From an uncultured Lachnospiraceae bacterium (GTDB taxonomy: Bacteria > Bacillota_A > Clostridia > Lachnospirales > Lachnospiraceae): a DNA stretch of 18,025 nucleotides. Positions 1 through 5,579 of this stretch are shown one piece after another (within the stretch, counting starts at the first letter, position 1; the number at the start of each line of letters is the position of its first letter). The translations under genes and the position numbers were made by a program. The DNA is taken from the NCBI GenBank assembly GCA_910585855.1, contig CAJUGZ010000051.1, positions 1 through 18,025 of the forward strand, in the 5' to 3' direction. The notes under the pieces were generated by a model, which ran no database searches, was not told where the DNA came from, and saw only the letters and a list, made by a program, of their open reading frames with translations.

Positions 1-1
1 C

Positions 2-220
2 ATATCCTGCTTCCATGCAGGGTATGCAAAAAAAGGGGCGTGTTTAGCCCGTATGGAAGGGAAACCGTTTTGTTATGGTGGATCGCATCCTTTGGTATGC
101 CCGTTCTATTCTGGCTGCCATAAGGGCGAATTGCGCCCCGGTCTGTACGGTTGGATGCACCATAATGCAGAAGTGTTAGAACTTCTTACTTTTTGGAAAC
201 CGGAACAGCAGGCTGCCTAG
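2..220 (+). CDS. 3' end of an unrecognised Cys/His-rich protein (runs off left edge)
   Basis: An open frame enters from the left edge and stops at TAG 218-220, giving at least 72 residues. The peptide is rich in Cys, His, Gly, Tyr and Trp (for example CYGGSHPLVCPFYSGCH and YGWMHHNAEVLELLTFW), and ends in an Ala/Gln tail. This biased, non-repetitive composition looks like real protein rather than random AT-rich DNA. The stretch is visibly more GC-rich than the genes that follow. Five Cys and several His could bind metal or form disulfides, but I do not recognise the family. The only internal ATG (53) is unlikely to be the start because the frame stays open upstream of it. The start and most of the gene lie outside the window. 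Confidence 0.5.
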   Translation: MSCFHAGYAKKGACLARMEGKPFCYGGSHPLVCPFYSGCHKGELRPGLYGWMHHNAEVLELLTFWKPEQQAA

Positions 221-287
221 GGTTTTCGCATCTGGCGTCCCCCTCCTAATAACCCCCTCTTTCACAAAAGCCGAATTAAATTTCCTC

Positions 288-331
288 TTGCAAAAATACA
301 GATTTTCTGTAAAATAGAACTGATATATAAT
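288..331 (+). promoter_or_regulatory. Candidate promoter(s) for the ABC-F gene
   Basis: TTGCAA (288-293) lies 16 bp ahead of TAAAAT (310-315). A second perfect -10, TATAAT, sits at 326-331 but has a poor -35. Either would give a short leader before the AGGAAGG ribosome binding site at 354-360. I see no leader-peptide attenuator of the kind found ahead of some antibiotic-resistance ABC-F genes. Confidence 0.5.
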
Positions 332-372
332 AGGAATGATTTAGAAATTTATCAGGAAGGAATGTAATTACT

Positions 373-2010
373 ATGATTAGTGCAAACAATGTAACCCTTC
401 GTGTAGGAAAAAAAGCCCTATTCGAAGATGTCAACATTAAATTTACCGAAGGAAACTGTTATGGTTTAATCGGTGCAAATGGTGCCGGAAAATCCACTTT
501 TTTAAAAATTCTATCTGGACAGCTTGAACCAACCAAAGGAGATGTTGTAATTACGCCGGGGCAGCGTCTTTCTTTTCTGCAGCAAGATCACTTTAAATAT
601 GATGCATTTCCTGTACAGGATACGGTAATTATGGGAAATCCTCGTCTTTATGATATTATGAAAGAAAAAGAAGCAATCTATGCAAAAGAAGATTTTACAG
701 AAGAAGACGGGATTCGTGCCAGTGATCTGGAAGCAGAATTTGCCGAATTAAATGGCTGGGAAGCAGAATCTGACGCAGCAACTTTATTAAATGGACTTGG
801 TATTGCTACAGAACTGCATGAAAAACAGATGCATGAACTAACCGGATCGGAAAAAGTAAAGGTTTTGCTTGCTCAGGCACTTTTTGGAAACCCGGATATC
901 CTTTTATTAGATGAGCCTACCAACCATCTGGATTTGGATGCTATCTCTTGGCTGGAAGAATTTTTAATTAATTTTCAAAATACCGTAATCGTGGTATCCC
1001 ATGACCGTTATTTTCTAAATAAAGTCTGTACTCATACTGCCGATATTGACTATGGAAAAATCCAGCTCTATGCTGGAAACTACGACTTTTGGTATGAATC
1101 CAGCCAGCTTTTAATCAAACAGATGAAAGAGGCAAATAAGCGCAAAGAAGAAAAAATTAAGGAACTTCAGGAATTTATTCAGCGTTTCAGTGCCAATGCC
1201 TCCAAATCCAAACAAGCTACCTCCCGAAAAAAAGCATTGGAAAAAATTCAGTTAGACGAAATCAAACCTTCCAGCCGAAAATATCCTTATATTGATTTTC
1301 GCCCAGGACGGGAAATCGGAAATGAAGTTCTGACCGTTGAAAATCTCTGTAAAAAAATTGACGGAGTACAGGTACTTGATCAAATCTCTTTTATTGTCAA
1401 CCACGGAGATAAAATTGCATTTGTCGGCGGCAATGAACTGGCAAAAACAACTCTGTTTCAAATTCTTGCCGGAGAATTAGAGCCAGATTCCGGATCTTAT
1501 AAATGGGGAGTAACAACTTCACAGGCTTATTTTCCAAAAGACAATACAAAAGAATTTGATAATGATCTGATTATTTCTGACTGGCTGACTCAATATTCTT
1601 CTATTAAAGATGTGACTTATGTACGAGGATTTTTAGGCAGGATGCTGTTTGCAGGAGAAGATGGTGTAAAAAAAGTAAAAGTTCTTTCTGGCGGAGAAAA
1701 AGTACGCTGTCTTCTTTCAAAAATGATGATTTCTGGTGCAAACTGTCTAATCTTTGATGAACCGACCAATCATTTGGATATGGAATCCATTACTGCATTA
1801 AACAATGGATTGGTAAAGTTTCCGGGTGTCGTACTCTTTACCTCCCATGACCACCAATTTGTGCAGACTACAGCAAATCGTATTATGGAGATTACGCCAA
1901 ACGGACTGATTGATAAGATTACTACTTATGATGAATATCTTGCTAATGATGAAATGGCACGAAAACGTCAAGTTTATACAATAAGTGCCGCTGATGAAGA
2001 AGATAACTAA
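373..2010 (+). CDS. ykpA: ABC-F family ATPase, YkpA/YbiT type
   Basis: Soluble twin-ATPase of the ABC-F family (545 aa, the usual length), thought to act on the ribosome rather than in transport; it has no membrane segments. The first ATPase has Walker A GANGAGKS at residues 34-41, a signature written LTGSEKVK (156-163) instead of LSGGE, and LLLDEPTNHLD with SHDR at 209-212. A charged inter-domain linker (about 241-310) follows. The second ATPase has a degenerate Walker A, GGNELAKTT (352-360), a normal signature LSGGEKVR (438-445) and FDEPTNHLD. Both oddities, the GSEKVK signature and the NELA Walker A, recur as I recall in Bacillus YkpA, so they are subfamily traits, not decay. AGGAAGG lies 12 bp before ATG 373. 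A role in antibiotic resistance is not supported; the family assignment is firm, the cellular role is not. Confidence 0.93.
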   Translation: MISANNVTLRVGKKALFEDVNIKFTEGNCYGLIGANGAGKSTFLKILSGQLEPTKGDVVITPGQRLSFLQQDHFKYDAFPVQDTVIMGNPRLYDIMKEKEAIYAKEDFTEEDGIRASDLEAEFAELNGWEAESDAATLLNGLGIATELHEKQMHELTGSEKVKVLLAQALFGNPDILLLDEPTNHLDLDAISWLEEFLINFQNTVIVVSHDRYFLNKVCTHTADIDYGKIQLYAGNYDFWYESSQLLIKQMKEANKRKEEKIKELQEFIQRFSANASKSKQATSRKKALEKIQLDEIKPSSRKYPYIDFRPGREIGNEVLTVENLCKKIDGVQVLDQISFIVNHGDKIAFVGGNELAKTTLFQILAGELEPDSGSYKWGVTTSQAYFPKDNTKEFDNDLIISDWLTQYSSIKDVTYVRGFLGRMLFAGEDGVKKVKVLSGGEKVRCLLSKMMISGANCLIFDEPTNHLDMESITALNNGLVKFPGVVLFTSHDHQFVQTTANRIMEITPNGLIDKITTYDEYLANDEMARKRQVYTISAADEEDN

Positions 2011-2083
2011 GCGATTTGCTTAATATAAGATTGGTTTTCCAAACGAGATTTTTTATTTTCCAAAGAGGACACCAAAAAAGAAA

Positions 2084-2117
2084 GGAAGGTCTGCTCCGAA
2101 CCCGGAACAGACCTTCC
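2084..2117. terminator. Convergent bidirectional intrinsic terminator
   Basis: A 10-bp perfect stem, GGAAGGTCTG (2084-2093) with CAGACCTTCC (2108-2117), extends after one mismatch by TCC/GGA and closes on a 6-nt loop. On the minus strand it is followed by a T-rich run (complement of AAAAAAGAAA), fitting termination of the chemoreceptor gene. On the plus strand a T/A-rich stretch follows, so it may also stop the ABC-F transcript. Confidence 0.85.
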
Positions 2118-2130
2118 AATCAAACTTCTA

Positions 2131-3291
2131 TTATTTTATTTTTAATAATTTCCGAATCTCTTCTGTTACCTGCATAGTATGTTTATTTCGCTCAGTTAAT
2201 TCATTCACTCCTTTTGCATTATAAGCAGAAGCCTGATTTACTTCTTCTACATTATCAAGAATTTCTTTTATCGAATCAGATAATTCTGCTATATGATCCT
2301 GAATATCATTGATCGATTCCTTTATATTGGTTACTCCTGCTCCATAGAGTTCTGACTGTTCTGCAAAGGTTTGAAAACTAACGGTTACTTCTTGTTCTAG
2401 ATACTTCATTACTCCGTCAAAACATTTTCTTACAAAAGCAATAGAATCATTCGTATTTGCTATTATATTTTGGATATTGGTTGCTGTAGATTTTGTTTCT
2501 TTTGCCAATTCTCCAATTTCGTCCGCTACAATAGCAAATCCTTTTCCTGCCTCTCCTGCTCTTGCTGATTCAATCGATGCATTTAATGATAATAGATTTG
2601 TCTGCTTCGTAATACGCAGGATTTCATCTGCCATCTCATTTACACGTTCCATTACAGTTAAACCTTCAATTGCTGTTTCAATATTGCTCTTTGTCAAATC
2701 CATTGTTTCCATTCCTTTGCTTAAGTTATTCTTAACATAGGAATTCATATCATTTGCACGCTGAATCAGAGTATCGGATACTTCTGTTCCGCTATATACT
2801 TTTTCTTCAATATTTCCCACAATTCCAGAAATCGTGTTTAATTCTTCACTTACTGCTTCTATCGCCTGATTGGTATCATCAATTCCAGAAGATAACAATT
2901 TTGTTGTTCCTGTATTATCCGATATATACTGAATCAATTTTTCTGTTGTTTCTACTACTTTTTTTGCATATTCTGATTTGTTTGCTTCTGTATACTCCAA
3001 TAATTCCGTTCTCTTTTGATCGGCTCTTTTTGGCAATTCTGATTTTTTTAACTCTTTGCCCTTTGACAGAATCTCTTCTCTTATTTTTTCTTCCTGCTGT
3101 CTTTGCTGCTGCTTTAAAACATACCAGATTCCTACTCCAATCAATACATCCGCTGCCGCTCCCGCCAGTGTTACTATCAGATTTCCATTTCTACTTGTCA
3201 ATACAGCAATTCCCCATATTAACAACACTCCAATAAAATAAACCAATACAATCCATTTATTGAAGCCTGCAGACTTGCTATTTTCTTCCAT
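2131..3291 (-). CDS. Methyl-accepting chemotaxis protein without extracytoplasmic sensor or clear HAMP domain
   Basis: Chemoreceptor that would signal to CheA/CheW at the inner face of the membrane. The start is ATG at 3291, with AAAGGAG six bases upstream; a longer frame from TTG 3312 would contain that ribosome site and is rejected. The 386-aa protein has two membrane helices at about residues 13-31 and 38-58 with only a handful of residues between them, so there is no periplasmic ligand domain. A basic coiled coil follows directly where HAMP would be expected. The signalling hairpin tip is canonical (residues 228-262, with QTNLLSLNASIESARAGEAG and FAIVADEIGELA). No CheR-docking pentapeptide is seen at the C-terminus. 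Stimulus may be sensed inside the membrane, in the cytoplasm, or through a partner. It stands alone with its own promoter, away from the che genes at the other end of the window. Confidence 0.92.
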   Translation of the reverse strand: MEENSKSAGFNKWIVLVYFIGVLLIWGIAVLTSRNGNLIVTLAGAAADVLIGVGIWYVLKQQQRQQEEKIREEILSKGKELKKSELPKRADQKRTELLEYTEANKSEYAKKVVETTEKLIQYISDNTGTTKLLSSGIDDTNQAIEAVSEELNTISGIVGNIEEKVYSGTEVSDTLIQRANDMNSYVKNNLSKGMETMDLTKSNIETAIEGLTVMERVNEMADEILRITKQTNLLSLNASIESARAGEAGKGFAIVADEIGELAKETKSTATNIQNIIANTNDSIAFVRKCFDGVMKYLEQEVTVSFQTFAEQSELYGAGVTNIKESINDIQDHIAELSDSIKEILDNVEEVNQASAYNAKGVNELTERNKHTMQVTEEIRKLLKIK

Positions 3292-3349
3292 CTCTTTCTC
3301 CTTTGCTAACAATTTCCTAAGTAACTTCTATTTCTGTCTTATTTCCATC

Positions 3350-3379
3350 ATTATAACATGATTCTGTAAAATCTGACAA
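3350..3379 (-). promoter_or_regulatory. Sigma-A promoter of the chemoreceptor gene
   Basis: Read on the minus strand: TTGTCA (3379-3374), an 18-bp spacer, then TATAAT (3355-3350), with TG one base before the -10 (extended -10). The leader to the ATG would be about 50 nt. It is not a sigma-D type promoter, so this receptor may not depend on FliA. Confidence 0.75.
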
Positions 3380-3514
3380 GTATAATCTACTGAAATAAAA
3401 ATCTATCAGCACTGCAAATATCCCTTTTTTACTTTTTGGATACTTCGCAAATAGATTGTAAATTATAAATAATAAAAATAAAATAAATATTAAAAACAAA
3501 ATAATAAATTTATA

Positions 3515-3543
3515 TTGACAAATCATTTATTCCTATATATAAT
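3515..3543 (+). promoter_or_regulatory. Consensus sigma-A promoter of tRNA-Thr
   Basis: TTGACA (3515-3520), 17 bp, TATAAT (3538-3543): both hexamers are perfect and the spacing is ideal. The start point would fall about 25 nt before the tRNA. Confidence 0.9.
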
Positions 3544-3573
3544 GTACTATGTGGTTTGTACTAATAAAGTTAA

Positions 3574-3645
3574 GCTGACATGGCACAGGCGGTAGCGCAC
3601 TTCATTGGTAATGAAGAGGTCACGGGTCCGAGTCCCGTTGTCAGC
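3574..3645 (+). tRNA. tRNA-Thr (anticodon GGT), with divergent D- and T-arms
   Basis: A full cloverleaf can be folded by eye. The acceptor stem GCTGACA/TGTCAGC has 7 perfect pairs, the anticodon stem CTTCA/TGAAG is perfect around loop TTGGTAA (anticodon GGT at 3607-3609, reading ACC/ACT), and the T-stem ACGGG/CCCGT is perfect. Two oddities stand out. The T-loop is TCCGAGT, with C instead of the near-universal T at position 55 (3628). The D-stem GCAC/GCGC has an A12-C23 mismatch (3585, 3596). The 3' CCA is not encoded, since TTTTTT follows, so it must be added by nucleotidyltransferase. The strong promoter and dedicated terminator argue that it is expressed. Confidence 0.9.
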
Positions 3646-3653
3646 TTTTTTAG

Positions 3654-3690
3654 TGGATTAATACTGTTTTTCCGTATTAATCCATTTTTT
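3654..3690 (+). terminator. Intrinsic terminator of tRNA-Thr
   Basis: An 11-bp perfect stem TGGATTAATAC (3654-3664) / GTATTAATCCA (3674-3684) with a 9-nt loop is followed directly by TTTTTT. Confidence 0.92.
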
Positions 3691-3709
3691 ATACACACGC
3701 CGACACAAA

Positions 3710-3866
3710 GGAAATACACAGTTGAAATCCGAAGGGAGTACTATACAGGGTCATCATTTCCTGTCGGCACTTAGGCATGGTATTTTCATGCCTTAGTGTC
3801 CGCTACGAGGAAATGCTAAGCGCAAGCGGGCTCGGAATAGCACTCCCTTCGGCTTTCAGCGTCCTC
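3710..3866 (+). repeat. 157-bp structured intergenic element, copy A (possible ncRNA)
   Basis: Nearly the same element recurs at 10901-11057, in the same orientation and at the same length. Closing stem: 3724-3739 pairs with 3842-3857 (CCGAAGGGAGT with ACTCCCTTCGG at its centre, one mismatch inside 16 positions). Inside, CATTTCC (3755-3761) can pair with GGAAATG (3809-3815). Within that, GGCATG (3774-3779) pairs with CATGCC (3787-3792). A GC-GCAA-GC mini-hairpin follows. G-T wobbles flanking the inner hairpin favour the plus strand as the RNA strand. It sits between the tRNA terminator and the 3' end of the anti-sigma gene. No protein frame is shared between the copies, so it is not coding. 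The family is unknown to me; a small non-autonomous mobile element or a structured RNA are both open. Confidence 0.8.
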
Positions 3867-3891
3867 CATAATATTATAAGTAAATTTCTCT

Positions 3892-4626
3892 TTAATGTTT
3901 ATTCTTATGATGCTTCTCATGATGTTCCTGATAACTCTCCTGATTTTCCTCTCTGTTCTCTGTCCCCTCATGTCTGCATGTTTCAATCCTATCCTGCATT
4001 TCCCCTATTGTCATTCCATGACAGTCTTCTACCGTAATACTTTCATCATATTGCGAAAGCTCAATATAAACCCGATATTTTCCAAATGACATTTCATGCT
4101 GATGGGCTTCCTCCATACAAGTTTTATCACTGGTATAAGTCAATGCATCATAAAGCCAAAGATCCTGATTTGTATTTATCTTCTCTATAATCGTATCCGA
4201 ACGATCCGAAATAACAGTAAAAATCAACAAAGAATCTTCCGTCAAAAATTTATCATAACTTTCTTCCTGCAACAGTTTATCAATCGCCTGAATATAAGAA
4301 ATATTCTTTAATGACAAATGCTGTAAAATATCCTGTCCATCCTGATTATAAGCAACTACAGATACCACTTTCTCAAAACGATTGATCCCAAGTTCAATAG
4401 AAGGATTTACATCAATACTAATATAGGAAACAGGTTTGATATAAACAGAATATCCTCCTATACCCAATAAGAACGCTAAAATACAGCATGCAGCCAAAAC
4501 AAAGCGTATCCGAAAACCTCTTCTAGGACTCTGCTCTTTTTGCTGTTTCTCTAAATATTGCAGTGTATTTTTCTTTAGTTCCTCCGATGCCTGTATTTTA
4601 TTCATACTCTCCTGAATCCGATTCAT
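3892..4626 (-). CDS. RsgI-like membrane anti-sigma factor with His-rich tail
   Basis: Predicted single-pass anti-sigma factor for the ECF sigma encoded just upstream. The start chosen is ATG 4626, whose ATGA overlaps the sigma stop codon by 4 bp and lies 9 nt after AGGAGG; ATG 4632 is too close to that site. The 244-aa protein has a cytoplasmic N-terminal segment (1-40) that would bind sigma, a membrane helix at about 41-62, and an outer region opening with the RsgI middle-domain hallmark YISIDVNPSIELGINRFEKVVSV (68-90). The rest of the outer domain is about 140 residues and ends in a charged tail with HHEKHH (residues 235-240). No carbohydrate-binding module, as fused to clostridial RsgI proteins, is seen. 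The stimulus is unknown; the His tail raises the possibility of metal sensing but this is inference. Confidence 0.85.
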   Translation of the reverse strand: MNRIQESMNKIQASEELKKNTLQYLEKQQKEQSPRRGFRIRFVLAACCILAFLLGIGGYSVYIKPVSYISIDVNPSIELGINRFEKVVSVVAYNQDGQDILQHLSLKNISYIQAIDKLLQEESYDKFLTEDSLLIFTVISDRSDTIIEKINTNQDLWLYDALTYTSDKTCMEEAHQHEMSFGKYRVYIELSQYDESITVEDCHGMTIGEMQDRIETCRHEGTENREENQESYQEHHEKHHKNKH

Positions 4627-5102
4627 TTCCATTCACCTCCTAACTTTTTCCGCAGCATATCCTTTGCTCTTGAAAGCCATGTATAAATCGTATTTTCCTT
4701 TTTTTCAAGTATTTTCGCAATCTCCACTGCAGAGTATTCCTCATAATAATAAAGGTAAATCACATTTCGATATTTCTCGGGGAGTTCCAACACAGCCTCC
4801 AAAACTTCAGACGACATACTATCTAATACTTCTTCCTCTTCACGAATCATCTCAAGCGGCATCCATTTTCTGCGTGAAAAATAGCGCAGCCAATCTGTAC
4901 AGGCATTAATTGTAACTCTTACAAACCATGCTTTTTCATGCTCACTGCTTTCAAAAGTGCCTTCATAAAGCAAATATTTCATATAGACATTCTGAAATAC
5001 ATCCTCTGTATCATGCTTATTTTTTAAATGTACGAAACAAATCCTTCGTATCATATCTGCATAAGCATCCATAACCCGATTTAAATCCTCTGTACTTTTC
5101 AA
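4623..5102 (-). CDS. ECF-type sigma-70 family RNA polymerase sigma factor
   Basis: A 159-aa two-domain sigma factor of ECF size. Region 2 (about residues 8-75) contains DTEDVFQNVYMKYL and the promoter-melting helix KAWFVRVTINACTDWLR. Region 4 (about 100-155) contains LPEKYRNVIYLYYYEEYS and a helix-turn-helix EIAKILEKKENTIYTWLSRAKDMLRKKL for the -35 element. It starts with TTG at 5102, seven bases after AGGAGG; no ATG is better placed. Translational coupling to the anti-sigma gene (4-bp overlap) is typical of such pairs. There is little room for a promoter between this gene and the terminator-like hairpin at 5128-5160, so transcription probably reads through from the exported Cys-rich protein gene upstream. 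Confidence 0.93.
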   Translation of the reverse strand: MKSTEDLNRVMDAYADMIRRICFVHLKNKHDTEDVFQNVYMKYLLYEGTFESSEHEKAWFVRVTINACTDWLRYFSRRKWMPLEMIREEEEVLDSMSSEVLEAVLELPEKYRNVIYLYYYEEYSAVEIAKILEKKENTIYTWLSRAKDMLRKKLGGEWK

Positions 5103-5127
5103 AAGTTCCCCTCCTTTCTTTTATACA

Positions 5128-5160
5128 ACAAAAACCCCGCTAACATTGCGAGGTTTTTGT
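5128..5160 (-). terminator. Terminator or attenuator between the Cys-rich gene and the sigma gene
   Basis: On the minus strand ACAAAAACCTCGC pairs with GCGGGGTTTTTGT around a 7-nt loop: 13 pairs, one a G-T wobble that is a C-A mismatch on the other strand, so the minus strand is favoured. The U-run is the 3' arm (TTTTTGTTGT). It lies 26 bp before the sigma start codon and in the same direction, so incomplete termination would set the ratio of Cys-rich protein to sigma. Confidence 0.75.
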
Positions 5161-5182
5161 CTTCTATCGATTCTTAGTTTTT

Positions 5183-5449
5183 TTAATGATGACCATGATG
5201 ATAATAACTTACTCCACAGTTTCCCCCTTGATAGCAGGACGTCCCAACACAGATTCCTCCGTTTTGACAGACACCATCTACATCACAGCTTCCGTTTCCA
5301 GTACAATAGCCATTCTGATAGCAAGTTGCACTTTGCACCCCTGTTACTGCCCTTCTCGAATGATGTGCATAAACTACAGTTGATGCATTTCCTGCAACAA
5401 TACCAACAGCAGCTACTGCAGCAGCAATTCTTATCCATTTTTTCTTCAT
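5183..5449 (-). CDS. Small exported protein with periodic cysteines and a His tail
   Basis: An 88-aa protein. ATG 5449 follows GGTGGAGG by seven bases. Residues 1-28 form a signal peptide (MKKKWIR, an Ala/Val/Ile-rich core, then VVYA before His29). The mature part has seven Cys at 43, 49, 55, 61, 67, 72 and 78, i.e. almost exactly every sixth residue, with Gly/Asn/Gln between (CYQNGY-CTGNGS-CDVDGV-CQNGGI-CVGTS-CYQGGN). It ends SYYHHGHH, and a second His pair follows the cleavage site. The regular spacing suggests a compact disulfide ladder or a metal-binding coil; seven is odd, so one Cys may be free. I do not recognise a named family. It lies directly upstream of the ECF sigma and anti-sigma genes on the same strand and may be their target or signal. 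Confidence 0.85.
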   Translation of the reverse strand: MKKKWIRIAAAVAAVGIVAGNASTVVYAHHSRRAVTGVQSATCYQNGYCTGNGSCDVDGVCQNGGICVGTSCYQGGNCGVSYYHHGHH

Positions 5450-5548
5450 GATTCTACCTCCACCTTTTCATCTAATTTACTTCTTTATTATCTGTTTCAT
5501 AAGTAATACGTTTAAGGAGATAAAATCCTTTCACTTTTTTATTTTTTC

Positions 5549-5568
5549 CTTTCGATTTCAGCGTCCCC
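5549..5568 (+). repeat. Solo end-motif of the 157-bp element
   Basis: CTTTCGATTTCAGCGTCCCC carries the TTTCAGCGTCC string found at the right end of both full elements (3855-3865 and 11046-11056), without the rest of the element. It lies just past the tsf stop codon. It could be a remnant or a short conserved site; the match is only 11 bases. Confidence 0.35.
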
Positions 5569-5579
5569 TGTTAAAAAAA

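Noticed and set aside
728..1750. Degenerate ABC signature and second Walker A as signs of an inactive ABC-F
   Set aside because: The same GSEKVK and NELA variants are, as I recall, usual in the YkpA subfamily, so they are not evidence of decay.
2031..2042. TTGGTTTTCCAA small palindrome after the ABC-F stop
   Set aside because: A four-base stem is too short to act as a terminator; the hairpin at 2084-2117 is far better.
3317..3526. Minus-strand 69-codon frame with a hydrophobic N-terminus
   Set aside because: Its 3' part contains the chemoreceptor promoter (3350-3379) and its 5' end overlaps the tRNA promoter; the DNA is extremely AT-rich, which yields hydrophobic codons by chance, and the ribosome site is weak.
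3710..3866. Element considered as a CRISPR repeat, group II intron domain, hammerhead, twister or HDV-like ribozyme
   Set aside because: Only two distant copies, no spacer array; no CTGATGA/GAAA core, no domain V pattern, and the conserved strings could not be fitted to twister or HDV-like cores by eye.
3580..4037. Two plus-strand frames (64 and 86 codons)
   Set aside because: The first runs through the tRNA, its terminator and element copy A; the second covers the element and the antisense of the anti-sigma gene. No matching frame or protein is preserved in copy B.
5511..5546. AAGGAGATAAAATCCTT followed by T-runs as a plus-strand terminator
   Set aside because: Only a 5-bp stem and no plus-strand gene ends there.
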